Shown here piece after piece: positions 27,084-35,078 of a stretch of 64,000 nucleotides of DNA. Source of the stretch: Mesoflavibacter zeaxanthinifaciens DSM 18436 (GTDB lineage Bacteria > Bacteroidota > Bacteroidia > Flavobacteriales > Flavobacteriaceae). The notes beneath the pieces were generated by a model, which ran no database searches, was not told the DNA's origin, and was given only the letters and a program-made list of their open reading frames with translations. The position numbers and the translations under genes were made by a program. Location of the stretch: the NCBI RefSeq assembly GCF_000422365.1, contig NZ_AULQ01000001.1, positions 248,001 through 312,000 on the forward strand, given 5' to 3'. Each line of letters starts with the position of its first letter. Within the stretch, counting starts at the first letter, position 1.

Positions 27084-27728
27084 CTAGTTTGCGTGAGTTG
27101 CTAAGTAACTAGCAACGCCGTCTCTGTTAGCATTCATTGCTTCTTTACCTTCTTCCCAGTTTGCAGGACAAACTTCTCCTTTTTCTTGTACGTGAGTTAA
27201 CGCATCGATTAATCTTAAGTATTCACCAACGTTTCTACCTAATGGCATGTTGTTAATGCTTTCGTGTTGTACGTTTCCTTCTTCGTCAATGATGTATGTA
27301 GCTCTGTAAGTTACGTTATCTCCTTCTACAGTTACAACACCAGTTTCTTCGTTGTAAGTTTCGTTAGTAATATCTAAAATACCTAATGTAGAAGCTAAGT
27401 TACGGTTAGAATCTGCTAAAATTGGGTAAGTTACACCTTCTATACCACCGTTATCTTTTGGAGTGTTTAACCATGCAAAGTGTACTTCTGGAGTATCACA
27501 AGAAGCACCAATTACGATAGTGTTTCTTTTTTCAAATTCTGCTAAAGCAGCTTGAAAAGCGTGTAATTCTGTTGGGCAAACAAAAGTAAAGTCTTTTGGG
27601 TACCAGAATAATAATACTTTTTTATTGTTGTTTTTTGCTTCTTCAAGAACGTTTAATTTAAAGGTATCACCCATTTCGTTCATTGCGTCTACGTTTAAAT
27701 CTGGAAATTGTTTTCCTACTAATGCCAT
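27084..27728 (-). CDS. 2-Cys peroxiredoxin (AhpC/Prx1 type)
   Basis: A 214-residue cytosolic peroxidase. The peroxidatic C51 sits in F-T-F-V-C-P-T-E-L and the resolving C187 in G-E-V-C-P-A-N-W, the typical 2-Cys pair of the AhpC/Prx1 subfamily, which removes hydrogen peroxide and organic hydroperoxides. It heads a three-gene run with the thioredoxin and DUF6952-like genes; no AhpF is nearby, so the thioredoxin is the likely electron donor. The upstream TATATTTG element suggests a strong promoter. Confidence 0.93.
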   Translation of the reverse strand: MALVGKQFPDLNVDAMNEMGDTFKLNVLEEAKNNNKKVLLFWYPKDFTFVCPTELHAFQAALAEFEKRNTIVIGASCDTPEVHFAWLNTPKDNGGIEGVTYPILADSNRNLASTLGILDITNETYNEETGVVTVEGDNVTYRATYIIDEEGNVQHESINNMPLGRNVGEYLRLIDALTHVQEKGEVCPANWEEGKEAMNANRDGVASYLATHAN

Positions 27729-27768
27729 GATTAAATTTTTATATAATTAATTAATAAATTTTAAGTCG

Positions 27769-27776
27769 CAAATATA
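27769..27776 (-). promoter_or_regulatory. Putative -7 promoter element of the peroxiredoxin operon
   Basis: Minus-strand TATATTTG, 40 nt before the start codon at 27728, matches TAnnTTTG exactly. No TTG is present at the usual -33 spacing. Confidence 0.5.
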
Positions 27777-27871
27777 AGCAGGACTTGAAGATTTTAGTAT
27801 TAAATAAATTTTAAAAATTTATGAAGCTATAGTTTTTGATTATATGTGTCTTAAAAATCTATAAGATAAAG

Positions 27872-29338
27872 TTATTTTTTGATAAGTTGTCTTATTTTTA
27901 TTGAAAAAGCTGCAAAAATTAACGTTGTTATAGGGCTTAGCCAATTAAAAATAGCATAGGCAAAATATTCTGCTACACCAACACCTAAAACGCCGCTTTG
28001 ATAAGCTCCGCAAGTATTCCAAGGAATTAAAACAGAAGTTACTGTACCAGAGTCTTCTAGTGTACGACTTAAATTTTCTGGTGCTAAATTTTTGTCTTGA
28101 TATGCTTTTTTAAACATTTTACCAGGAATTACAATTGCTAGGTATTGGTCTGAAGCAATTGCATTTAAGCCTAAACAACTAAAAACAGTACTTGCAAAAA
28201 GACCAAATACGGTTGTTGCTATTTTTAAAAGCTCGTTAGTAATTCTGGCTAAAGCACCAATTGCATCCATAATACCACCAAATACCATTGCGCAACAGAT
28301 TAATAAAATGGTCCATATCATACCATTCATTCCTCCAGATGAGAATAGTTCGTTAAGTTTTTCGTTATCTGTAGCGATTTGAGTATCTGTTAAAATAGAA
28401 TTAAAAATTGCAGCAAATTTAGAATTTGATAAACTTGTTAAAATTTCAGGTTGAAAAATAAAAGCAAATATTGCAGCAAGAACAACTCCGGTTAATAATG
28501 CAATAAGAGGTTTGGTTTTCATTAAAATTAATGCAATAACTACTAGAGGAACAATAAATAGAAGCGGAGTAATATTGAAGGTATTATTTATACTTGTTAA
28601 AAGATTACTTATATCTGCATTACCTGTTGTATCTATAGTTGCGCTTAAAATAGAAAATATAATAATTGTTACTAATACAGTAGGTACTGTAGTAAAAGCC
28701 ATATATCTTATGTGTGTAAATAAATCTGTGCCAGCCATAGCAGGAGCAAGGTTTGTAGTATCGCTTAAAGGCGACATTTTATCTCCAAAATAGGCTCCAG
28801 AAATTACAGCACCAGCAATCATTCCTGTTGGTATACCTAACGCACTGCCAATACCTATTAAAGCAATACCTACAGTAGCAGATGTTGTCCAAGAACTACC
28901 TGTTGCGATAGAAATTATAGCAGCAATAACTACAGAAGCAGGTAAGAATATTTCTGGACTTAAAACTTGTAAACCATAATATACCATAGCTGGTATAATG
29001 CCGCTTACTAGCCATGTTCCTGCTAAAGCACCAACTAAAAATAAGATAAGAATAGGTACAAAAACACTTTTTAAGTTTTCCCAGATTTCTTTTCCCATTA
29101 AGTTAAAAGATACCTTGTTAAATACACCTACAATAGCAGCAATGCCACCACCAATTAGTAATATAATTTGGTTGGTATAAGCACCAAACCATTCTTGATC
29201 ATCAACAAAAAAGATATTGTAAGCAAGCAATGCCATTAGGCAGATTACTGGTATTAAGGCTTCTAAAAGGTTTAGTTCTTTATTTTTTACAATTCTTTGC
29301 TCGTTAATTTCAATATCAGAAAGGTTGTTATCTTGCAT
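27872..29338 (-). CDS. NhaC-type Na+/H+ antiporter family protein
   Basis: A 488-residue inner-membrane protein with 11-12 predicted helices. The segment I-S-I-A-T-G-S-S-W-T-T-S-A-T-V-G in the first half and G-D-K-M-S-P-L-S-D-T-T-N-L-A-P match the NhaC signatures for ion binding. The likely role is sodium export coupled to proton entry, useful in a marine organism; relatives exchange malate/lactate or arginine/ornithine, so the ion specificity is inferred. It is monocistronic, with no promoter box that I can assign with confidence. Confidence 0.9.
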   Translation of the reverse strand: MQDNNLSDIEINEQRIVKNKELNLLEALIPVICLMALLAYNIFFVDDQEWFGAYTNQIILLIGGGIAAIVGVFNKVSFNLMGKEIWENLKSVFVPILILFLVGALAGTWLVSGIIPAMVYYGLQVLSPEIFLPASVVIAAIISIATGSSWTTSATVGIALIGIGSALGIPTGMIAGAVISGAYFGDKMSPLSDTTNLAPAMAGTDLFTHIRYMAFTTVPTVLVTIIIFSILSATIDTTGNADISNLLTSINNTFNITPLLFIVPLVVIALILMKTKPLIALLTGVVLAAIFAFIFQPEILTSLSNSKFAAIFNSILTDTQIATDNEKLNELFSSGGMNGMIWTILLICCAMVFGGIMDAIGALARITNELLKIATTVFGLFASTVFSCLGLNAIASDQYLAIVIPGKMFKKAYQDKNLAPENLSRTLEDSGTVTSVLIPWNTCGAYQSGVLGVGVAEYFAYAIFNWLSPITTLIFAAFSIKIRQLIKK

Positions 29339-29496
29339 GTTTAGTTAGTTTTCAATTGTAATGTTACGATTTTAGACAGAGCTATGCAAATTGAAATTAT
29401 CTTTTAGGTTAACTTAACAGATCTGTTAAAACGATATTTAAAACTTAAGTTTTAAGTATAGATATTAATAGATTGATAAATGTTATTTTTAAAAAA

Positions 29497-29564
29497 TTTA
29501 AGTGATAAAACTAATCTTTAAACTATTATAATTTAGCTATTTATAAAGATTAGTTTTATCACTT
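29497..29564 (-). terminator. Long-stem terminator after the PLP enzyme
   Basis: A perfect 21-bp inverted repeat (29500..29520 with 29544..29564) around a 23-nt loop; on the minus strand a TTTTTT run follows within 3-4 nt. It lies 26 nt after the stop of the trans-sulfuration enzyme. Unusually long and AT-rich for a terminator in this window. Confidence 0.7.
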
Positions 29565-29589
29565 TAGTTATTGTTGTATCTAATTAGTA

Positions 29590-30789
29590 TTACAGTATAC
29601 CAACTTCTTTCATACATTGATTCATCATATTGTATGTACGCTCTATATCGGCATCTAATCCAATAGAAAATCTAATTAATCCATCACTTAAACCCATTTC
29701 TTCTTGTTCATCTTCAGGTATTTCAGAAGATGTAGAAGTTCCTGGAGCAGAAAATAAGGTTTTATAAAATCCTAAACTAACAGCTAAATAACCTAAGTTT
29801 TTTTCTTGCATTAATTCCATTAAAGCATTAGCCTTATCTAAGCTACCAACGTCTATGGTAAGCATGCCTCCAAAACCATACTGTTTGTTCATCATATTTT
29901 TAAATAATTGATGAGAAGGATGAGATGTTAATCCAGGATATACAGTTTTTAGCCCTAATTTTTCAAATTTTTCTGCTAAGTAACTAGCATTATGACTATG
30001 TTGTTGCATGCGTATATGCAGTGTGCGTAAGTTTTTTAAAATAGAAGAAGCGCGTAAACTATCCATTGTACTACCTAGTAGCATACAAGCACCATCGTTA
30101 ACACTTCTTAATTCGTTAATAAAGTCTTGTGTGCCGCAAACAACACCTCCAACAGTATCACTAGACCCATTAATAAATTTAGTTAAACTATGTATTACAA
30201 CATCTGCTCCTAATTTTGCAGGTGAAATGGATAAAGGCGAAAACGTATTGTCTACTACTAATTTTAAATTATGTTTTTTTGCAAGATTAGCTAGCCCTTC
30301 TATGTCTGCTACTTCTAATAAAGGGTTACTAACACTTTCACAATACAAAACTTTAGTATTTTTTGTAATTTCGGCTTCAACAATATCTAATTTTGTTATA
30401 TCAACAAAAGACGTTGTAATGTTTAATCTAGGAGCAAAATTCTTTAAAAAAGCATAAGTTCCACCATAAATAGTTCTGCTAGAAACCACATGGTCACCAG
30501 CTCCACAAAGTTGCATAATTACAGGTGTAATTGCACCCATTCCAGAGGCTGTTACATTTGCAGTTTCTGTACCTTCCATAGCGGCTAAAGCTTCGCCTAA
30601 ATATAAATTGGAAGGAGAAGAATGGCGTGAGTATAAATAACAACCATCTGCGTTACCTTCAAAGGTGTCAAACATGGTTTTAGCTGATAAAAAAGTATAA
30701 GTTGAAGAGTCTGAAATAGAAGGATTTACACCTCCAAATTCTCCAAAATATTGTAAGTCCTGAATATTATTTGCTGGTTTAAAAGACAT
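29590..30789 (-). CDS. Trans-sulfuration family PLP enzyme (methionine gamma-lyase-like)
   Basis: A 399-residue Cys/Met-metabolism PLP enzyme. Y53-S-R-H at the cofactor phosphate site of the neighbouring subunit, S-G-M-G-A-I at 82-87, D180 and K204 in H-S-L-T-K (Schiff base) are intact. The position matching Cys116 of Pseudomonas methionine gamma-lyase is Gly (I-Y-G-G-T-Y), so a strict methionine gamma-lyase is doubtful; cystathionine gamma-lyase, gamma-synthase or O-acylhomoserine sulfhydrylase remain possible. It is divergent from an Lrp/AsnC regulator, which suggests amino-acid-responsive control. Confidence 0.88.
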   Translation of the reverse strand: MSFKPANNIQDLQYFGEFGGVNPSISDSSTYTFLSAKTMFDTFEGNADGCYLYSRHSSPSNLYLGEALAAMEGTETANVTASGMGAITPVIMQLCGAGDHVVSSRTIYGGTYAFLKNFAPRLNITTSFVDITKLDIVEAEITKNTKVLYCESVSNPLLEVADIEGLANLAKKHNLKLVVDNTFSPLSISPAKLGADVVIHSLTKFINGSSDTVGGVVCGTQDFINELRSVNDGACMLLGSTMDSLRASSILKNLRTLHIRMQQHSHNASYLAEKFEKLGLKTVYPGLTSHPSHQLFKNMMNKQYGFGGMLTIDVGSLDKANALMELMQEKNLGYLAVSLGFYKTLFSAPGTSTSSEIPEDEQEEMGLSDGLIRFSIGLDADIERTYNMMNQCMKEVGIL

Positions 30790-30853
30790 AGTTTTAAGTT
30801 TTATTACATCAAAATTGATAAATCCTAGAATTTAAAACAATTATGTAAATATA

Positions 30854-30938
30854 TTTTAGAAAATTAAACTGAATTTTAATAGTTTTACAGAAAATTAGTA
30901 TTGTGTTTTAAATATAATAATTTGTTTTACAGAAAATT
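30854..30938. promoter_or_regulatory. Phased direct repeats, candidate Lrp operator
   Basis: TTTTACAGAAAATT occurs at 30883..30896 and again at 30925..30938, exactly 42 nt apart (four helical turns). A shorter form, TTTTAGAAAATT (30854..30865), ends 31 nt before the first copy's end (three turns). All lie on one DNA face between the PLP enzyme gene and the lrp gene, the pattern expected for an Lrp/AsnC octamer. Confidence 0.55.
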
Positions 30939-30946
30939 TTTCAACT

Positions 30947-31405
30947 ATGGTATTTGACGATATTGACAAAAAATTACTTCAACTTTTACAAAACGACAGT
31001 AAACAAACCAATAAAGCTTTAGCTAACCAATTAAACTTATCTGTTACAGCAGTTTTTGAGCGTATAAAAAAATTAGAAAACCAAGGTGTTATAAGTAAAT
31101 ATGTAGCCTTAGTAAATAAAGAGAAAATAGAGAAGTCTTTTGTTACTTTTTGCCATATAAAACTAATACAACATATGCAAGAATATGTAATTCAGTTTGA
31201 AAAAGAAGTAAATAAACTAACCGAAGTTATAGAGTGTTATCATATAAGCGGAGATTATGATTATCTTTTAAAAGTAGCAGTAAAAGATATGGAAGAGTTT
31301 AGAAAATTTATGGTAGAAAAATTAACCAATATAAAACATATTGGTAGCACACATAGTATGTTTGTTATCAGTGAAGTAAAACATACTACAGCAATTTCGG
31401 TTTAA
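30947..31405 (+). CDS. Lrp/AsnC family transcriptional regulator
   Basis: A 152-residue regulator. Residues 1-55 are the winged/helix-turn-helix domain (D-D-I-D-K-K-L-L-Q-L-L-Q-N-D, then L-S-V-T-A-V-F-E-R-I-K-K-L), and about 65-145 the RAM ligand-binding ferredoxin-like domain with G-D-Y-D-Y-L-L-K-V. It probably senses an amino acid and controls the divergent PLP enzyme and itself through the phased repeats in the 157-nt gap. Confidence 0.93.
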   Translation: MVFDDIDKKLLQLLQNDSKQTNKALANQLNLSVTAVFERIKKLENQGVISKYVALVNKEKIEKSFVTFCHIKLIQHMQEYVIQFEKEVNKLTEVIECYHISGDYDYLLKVAVKDMEEFRKFMVEKLTNIKHIGSTHSMFVISEVKHTTAISV

Positions 31406-31450
31406 ATAAAAATAATTATATTGTGGTGTAAATGTTAGCTATTATCCCTT

Positions 31451-32218
31451 ATGAAATACTCTAAAATTAAAGAGCTTTATAGCACAATTTTTGATTCTTA
31501 CGCAAAACCTTCTTTAGAGACTCACATAAAGAAAATTATAGAATTAGATCAGTTTTTACCCTACAGTTCTACTTTTTTTTGCGTTACAAACACACAAGAT
31601 TTAACTTTTGAATATGTAAGTAAAAATTTTACTAGCTGTTTGGGGCTAGATGATAACGATTTAAAGATTAAAGGTATGCGTTATTTTTGGAGTCGTATTC
31701 ATCCAGATGATGTCGAAATATGGCTTTCTGCCATGCATCATTTAATGGACTTTACCTTAACCGAAATACCTATTAAACAAAGAAATAAAGCAAATTATAC
31801 TTGGAATTATCGCTTTAAAAACGAAAAAGGAACCTATGTAAATATAGTGCAAAACACAACACCTTTAGATTTTGATAATGAAATGAAACCCATTATAGGT
31901 TTAGCACATTATACCGTTTTAGATCCTAAAATAAATATGCAAATAACAGCAACAGCAAAGCTTTTAAATGATCAAAATGAATATGAAACAGTGTATTTTA
32001 ATAATTTTTCTCAAAAATTATTAAAAGAAGGAATTTCTAATAGAGAACGTGATATTATTAGGCTTTTAGTATTAGATAAAACAAGTAAAGAAATCTCAGA
32101 AAGTCTAAATATAAGTTCTCATACAGTAGATACACACAGAAGAAATATCTTGAAAAAATTAAAACTTTCATCTACAGGAGAACTAGTAGCAATGATTAAA
32201 TTAAATAATATAATTTAA
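31451..32218 (+). CDS. PAS-domain LuxR-type transcriptional regulator
   Basis: A 255-residue protein. Residues about 40-155 read as a PAS fold (F-E-Y-V-S-K-N-F-T-S-C-L-G, R-I-H-P-D-D-V, then W-N-Y-R-F-K-N-E-K-G-T-Y in the PAC motif), and about 190-250 as a LuxR helix-turn-helix with L-T-type start I-S-N-R-E-R-D-I-I-R-L-L and S-S-H-T-V-D-T-H-R-R-N-I-L. No receiver domain or membrane helix, so it is a one-component cytosolic sensor. It lies 45 nt after lrp and may be cotranscribed. Confidence 0.88.
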   Translation: MKYSKIKELYSTIFDSYAKPSLETHIKKIIELDQFLPYSSTFFCVTNTQDLTFEYVSKNFTSCLGLDDNDLKIKGMRYFWSRIHPDDVEIWLSAMHHLMDFTLTEIPIKQRNKANYTWNYRFKNEKGTYVNIVQNTTPLDFDNEMKPIIGLAHYTVLDPKINMQITATAKLLNDQNEYETVYFNNFSQKLLKEGISNRERDIIRLLVLDKTSKEISESLNISSHTVDTHRRNILKKLKLSSTGELVAMIKLNNII

Positions 32219-32220
32219 AA

Positions 32221-32263
32221 AATACTCAAATTGAGTATTGCACAAACTTTAAGATATACTCAA
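32221..32263. repeat. ATACTCAA inverted and direct repeats
   Basis: AATACTCAA-A-TTGAGTATT (32221..32239) is a perfect 9-bp inverted repeat with a 1-nt centre, starting just after the regulator stop codon; a third ATACTCAA lies at 32256..32263. No T-run follows, so it is not a terminator; it could be a protein-binding site. Confidence 0.5.
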
Positions 32264-32291
32264 TTTTACAATGCTATTAATCAATAAATAT

Positions 32292-32350
32292 AAGCCTGTT
32301 TTAAATCAGATGTAGAACTCTTGTTTGATTTAACAATGGGCTTTTTTTAG
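32292..32350 (+). terminator. Probable terminator after the LuxR-type gene
   Basis: AAGCC and, further in, TTAAATCA pair with TGATTTAA and GGGCTT, followed by a 7-T run. The stem has interruptions, so strength is uncertain. The rest of the 32219..32478 gap holds only AT-rich sequence and a possible TATTTTTG box at 32421..32428 for lpdA. Confidence 0.6.
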
Positions 32351-32478
32351 GTTATATAGTTTCTTATAAAGCTTAGATAAATTATTCAAAATTATACTTA
32401 GAGGTTTACATTCAAAATCGTATTTTTGTATTAGTTTTTAATAAAATTAATTTCCGCAAAAGCGAAAAATCAACACAT

Positions 32479-33879
32479 ATGAGTCAATACGATGTAGCAA
32501 TTATAGGTTCTGGACCTGGTGGATACGTAGCCGCAATACGTTGTGCACAATTAGGTATGAAAACCGCAATAATCGAAAAATATTCAACTTTAGGAGGTAC
32601 TTGTCTTAACGTAGGATGTATACCAAGTAAAGCGTTATTAAGCTCTTCTCATCATTATGAAGAAGCAACAAAACACTTTGAAGATCATGGTATCGAAATT
32701 CCTGGAGAAGTTAAAGTAAATCTAGAAAAAATGATTGCGCGTAAGCAATCTGTAGTAGATCAAACTACTGGTGGTATTGACTTTTTAATGAAGAAAAACA
32801 AAATTGATGTTTATCAAGGTGTTGGAAGCTTTAAAGATGCAACTCACATTACTATTAAAGGTGAAAAAGAAGAAGAAATTGAAGCTAAAAACACTATTAT
32901 AGCTACAGGCTCTAAACCTTCTAGCTTACCATTTATAAACATTGACAAAGAAAGAATTATTACTTCTACAGAAGCTTTAAAACTTAAAGAAGTGCCTAAA
33001 CACCTAATTATTATTGGTGGTGGCGTTATCGGTTTAGAGCTAGGACAAGTGTACAAACGTCTTGGTGCAGAAGTAACAGTTGTAGAGTATATGGATCGTA
33101 TCCTTCCAACTATGGATGCAGGATTATCTAAAGAACTTAATAAAGTCTTTAAGAAAGCAAAATGCAACATGATGGTGTCTCACAAAGTACAATCTGTAGA
33201 GCGTAACGGAGATGAAGTTGTTGTAAAAGCAGAAAATAAAAAAGGGGAAGTTGTAGAGTTTAAAGGCGATTACTGTTTAGTATCAGTTGGTCGTCGTCCA
33301 TACACAGACGGACTTAACGCCGAAGCTGCAGGAGTAAAACTTAACGATAGAGGACAAGTTGAAGTAAACGAGCATTTACAAACATCTGCAAGTAACATTT
33401 ACGCAATTGGTGATGTTATAAAAGGAGCAATGTTAGCGCATAAAGCTGAAGAAGAAGGAGTTTTTGTTGCCGAAACTTTAGCTGGTCAAAAACCACATAT
33501 TGACTATAACTTAATTCCTGGTGTAGTTTACACTTGGCCAGAAGTTGCAGCAGTAGGTAAAACAGAAGAAGAACTTAAAGAAGCAGGAACTAAATACAAA
33601 GTAGGTCAATTTCCATTTAGAGCTTTAGGTCGTGCAAGAGCATCTGGAGACATCGATGGATTTGTAAAAATCCTTGCAGATGAAACTACAGACGAAGTAC
33701 TTGGTGTACATATGATTGGTGCACGTTGTGCAGATTTAATTGCAGAAGCAGTAACTGCTATGGAATTTAGAGCATCTGCCGAAGATATATCGCGTATGTC
33801 TCATGCACATCCAACTTTTGCAGAAGCTGTAAAAGAAGCTGCTTTAGCAGCAACAGAAGATAGAGCTTTACATGTATAG
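32479..33879 (+). CDS. lpdA: Dihydrolipoyl dehydrogenase
   Basis: A 466-residue FAD enzyme, the E3 component that reoxidises lipoamide in the pyruvate, 2-oxoglutarate and branched-chain complexes. G10-S-G-P-G-G binds FAD, C42-L-N-V-G-C47 is the redox disulfide, I-G-G-G-V-I-G-L-E-L-G binds NAD, and the C-terminal H-A-H-P-T-F-A-E is the catalytic His-Glu pair. Standard length. No E1 or E2 genes are adjacent, so it serves complexes encoded elsewhere. A terminator follows. Confidence 0.95.
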   Translation: MSQYDVAIIGSGPGGYVAAIRCAQLGMKTAIIEKYSTLGGTCLNVGCIPSKALLSSSHHYEEATKHFEDHGIEIPGEVKVNLEKMIARKQSVVDQTTGGIDFLMKKNKIDVYQGVGSFKDATHITIKGEKEEEIEAKNTIIATGSKPSSLPFINIDKERIITSTEALKLKEVPKHLIIIGGGVIGLELGQVYKRLGAEVTVVEYMDRILPTMDAGLSKELNKVFKKAKCNMMVSHKVQSVERNGDEVVVKAENKKGEVVEFKGDYCLVSVGRRPYTDGLNAEAAGVKLNDRGQVEVNEHLQTSASNIYAIGDVIKGAMLAHKAEEEGVFVAETLAGQKPHIDYNLIPGVVYTWPEVAAVGKTEEELKEAGTKYKVGQFPFRALGRARASGDIDGFVKILADETTDEVLGVHMIGARCADLIAEAVTAMEFRASAEDISRMSHAHPTFAEAVKEAALAATEDRALHV

Positions 33880-33910
33880 TAAAACACTAAAAAGACTATT
33901 TATATAAAAT

Positions 33911-33939
33911 TAAAGCGAGCTTTTTAGCTCGCTTTTTTT
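33911..33939 (+). terminator. Terminator after lpdA
   Basis: A 9-bp stem AAAGCGAGC/GCTCGCTTT (33912..33920 with 33927..33935) and a 7-T run, 32 nt after the lpdA stop codon. Confidence 0.85.
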
Positions 33940-33953
33940 AATTTAAAAAATAT

Positions 33954-34364
33954 ATGAATCAACTAACATTAACAACGCCAGCCTTATTATTTTCAGCAAT
34001 ATCCTTAATCATGCTGGCTTACACTAACAGGTTTTTAGCTTATGCGTCTGTTGTAAGAAACTTAAAAGAAAAGTTTTTACAACAACAAGACGAAGCACTT
34101 TTACTTCAAATTAATAACTTAAGAAAACGGTTATACTTAACAAGATCTATGCAGATTTTTGGTATTTCTAGTTTGTTACTTTGTGTACTAACTATGTTTT
34201 TGGTTTACATAGAACAAAATGATATAGCCGTTTGGGTTTTTGGAGTTGCACTGTTATTATTAATTTTATCCTTAGGTTTTTTGATAAGAGAAATTCAGAT
34301 TTCGGTAGATGCGCTAAATCATCATTTAACTGATATAGAAAATCATTTATCAGAAAAAAAGTAG
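33954..34364 (+). CDS. DUF2721 membrane protein
   Basis: A 136-residue inner-membrane protein with helices at about 7-25, 68-90 and 93-112 and a charged cytoplasmic segment between the first two (R-N-L-K-E-K-F and R-K-R-L-Y-L-T-R). The pattern T-P-A-L-L-F-S-A-I-S-L-I-M-L-A-Y-T-N-R-F matches DUF2721, a family of unknown function. It ends 3 nt before the convergent LytTR gene stop, so no terminator separates them. Confidence 0.8.
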   Translation: MNQLTLTTPALLFSAISLIMLAYTNRFLAYASVVRNLKEKFLQQQDEALLLQINNLRKRLYLTRSMQIFGISSLLLCVLTMFLVYIEQNDIAVWVFGVALLLLILSLGFLIREIQISVDALNHHLTDIENHLSEKK

Positions 34365-34367
34365 AGT

Positions 34368-35078
34368 TTAAAAACGTTCTAGTTTAGCTATTACATCCTT
34401 TTTATAACTTCTGCTAATGGTTAAACACTTACCGTTTACAATCATTTCTTCATTGGTAAACGACTCAATACTTGCTAAGTTTACAATGTATGATCGGTGT
34501 ATTCTTAAAAAATCTTTCTGTGGAAGTTTAGCTTCAATTGCACTAATAGTTTCTCGGGTAATGATAGACTGATCTTTTAGATGAATTTTTAGATAATCAC
34601 TTAAACTTTCTATAAAAATAATGTCTTTAAACGTAATTTTTAACATACGTCTATCTGAACGAACAAAAATAAAATCGTTAGTTTCTGAAGGTTGTGTTTG
34701 TGTTTCAATTTGTTGCGTACTAACTTCAAAATATCTATTTATAGCTTGTAACAATCTTTCAAAAGAAATAGGTTTTAATAAATAATCTACAGCTTGAAGA
34801 TTAAAACCTTCTACAGCATAATCACGATAGGCAGTAGTAAATATTATTTTAATGTTCTTATTTATTGATTTTGCAAATGCAATTCCAGAAATTTCAGGCA
34901 TATTAATATCTAAAAAAATAAGATCTACTGCATTGTTATTTATAAAATTAAAAGCTTCAATAGCATTTTTGCATTGTGCGATAACTTCAATATTTTCTAT
35001 TCTAGATAAGTGCGATGCTATGATCTCTCTAGCCACATTTTCATCATCTACAATTATACAAGAAATAGGATTACTCAT
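34368..35078 (-). CDS. LytTR response regulator
   Basis: A 236-residue response regulator. Receiver domain 5-120 with D11-D12, phospho-acceptor D57 in F-L-D-I-N-M-P, T-T-A-Y and K in L-L-K-P; LytTR DNA-binding domain about 140-236 (F-V-R-S-D-R-R-M-L-K, I-E-S-L-S-D-Y-L-K-I, F-L-R-I-H-R-S-Y-I-V-N). It overlaps the preceding kinase gene by 8 nt and forms a LytS/LytR-type two-component pair with it. Target genes are unknown; the divergent ExbB-like gene is a candidate. Confidence 0.93.
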   Translation of the reverse strand: MSNPISCIIVDDENVAREIIASHLSRIENIEVIAQCKNAIEAFNFINNNAVDLIFLDINMPEISGIAFAKSINKNIKIIFTTAYRDYAVEGFNLQAVDYLLKPISFERLLQAINRYFEVSTQQIETQTQPSETNDFIFVRSDRRMLKITFKDIIFIESLSDYLKIHLKDQSIITRETISAIEAKLPQKDFLRIHRSYIVNLASIESFTNEEMIVNGKCLTISRSYKKDVIAKLERF

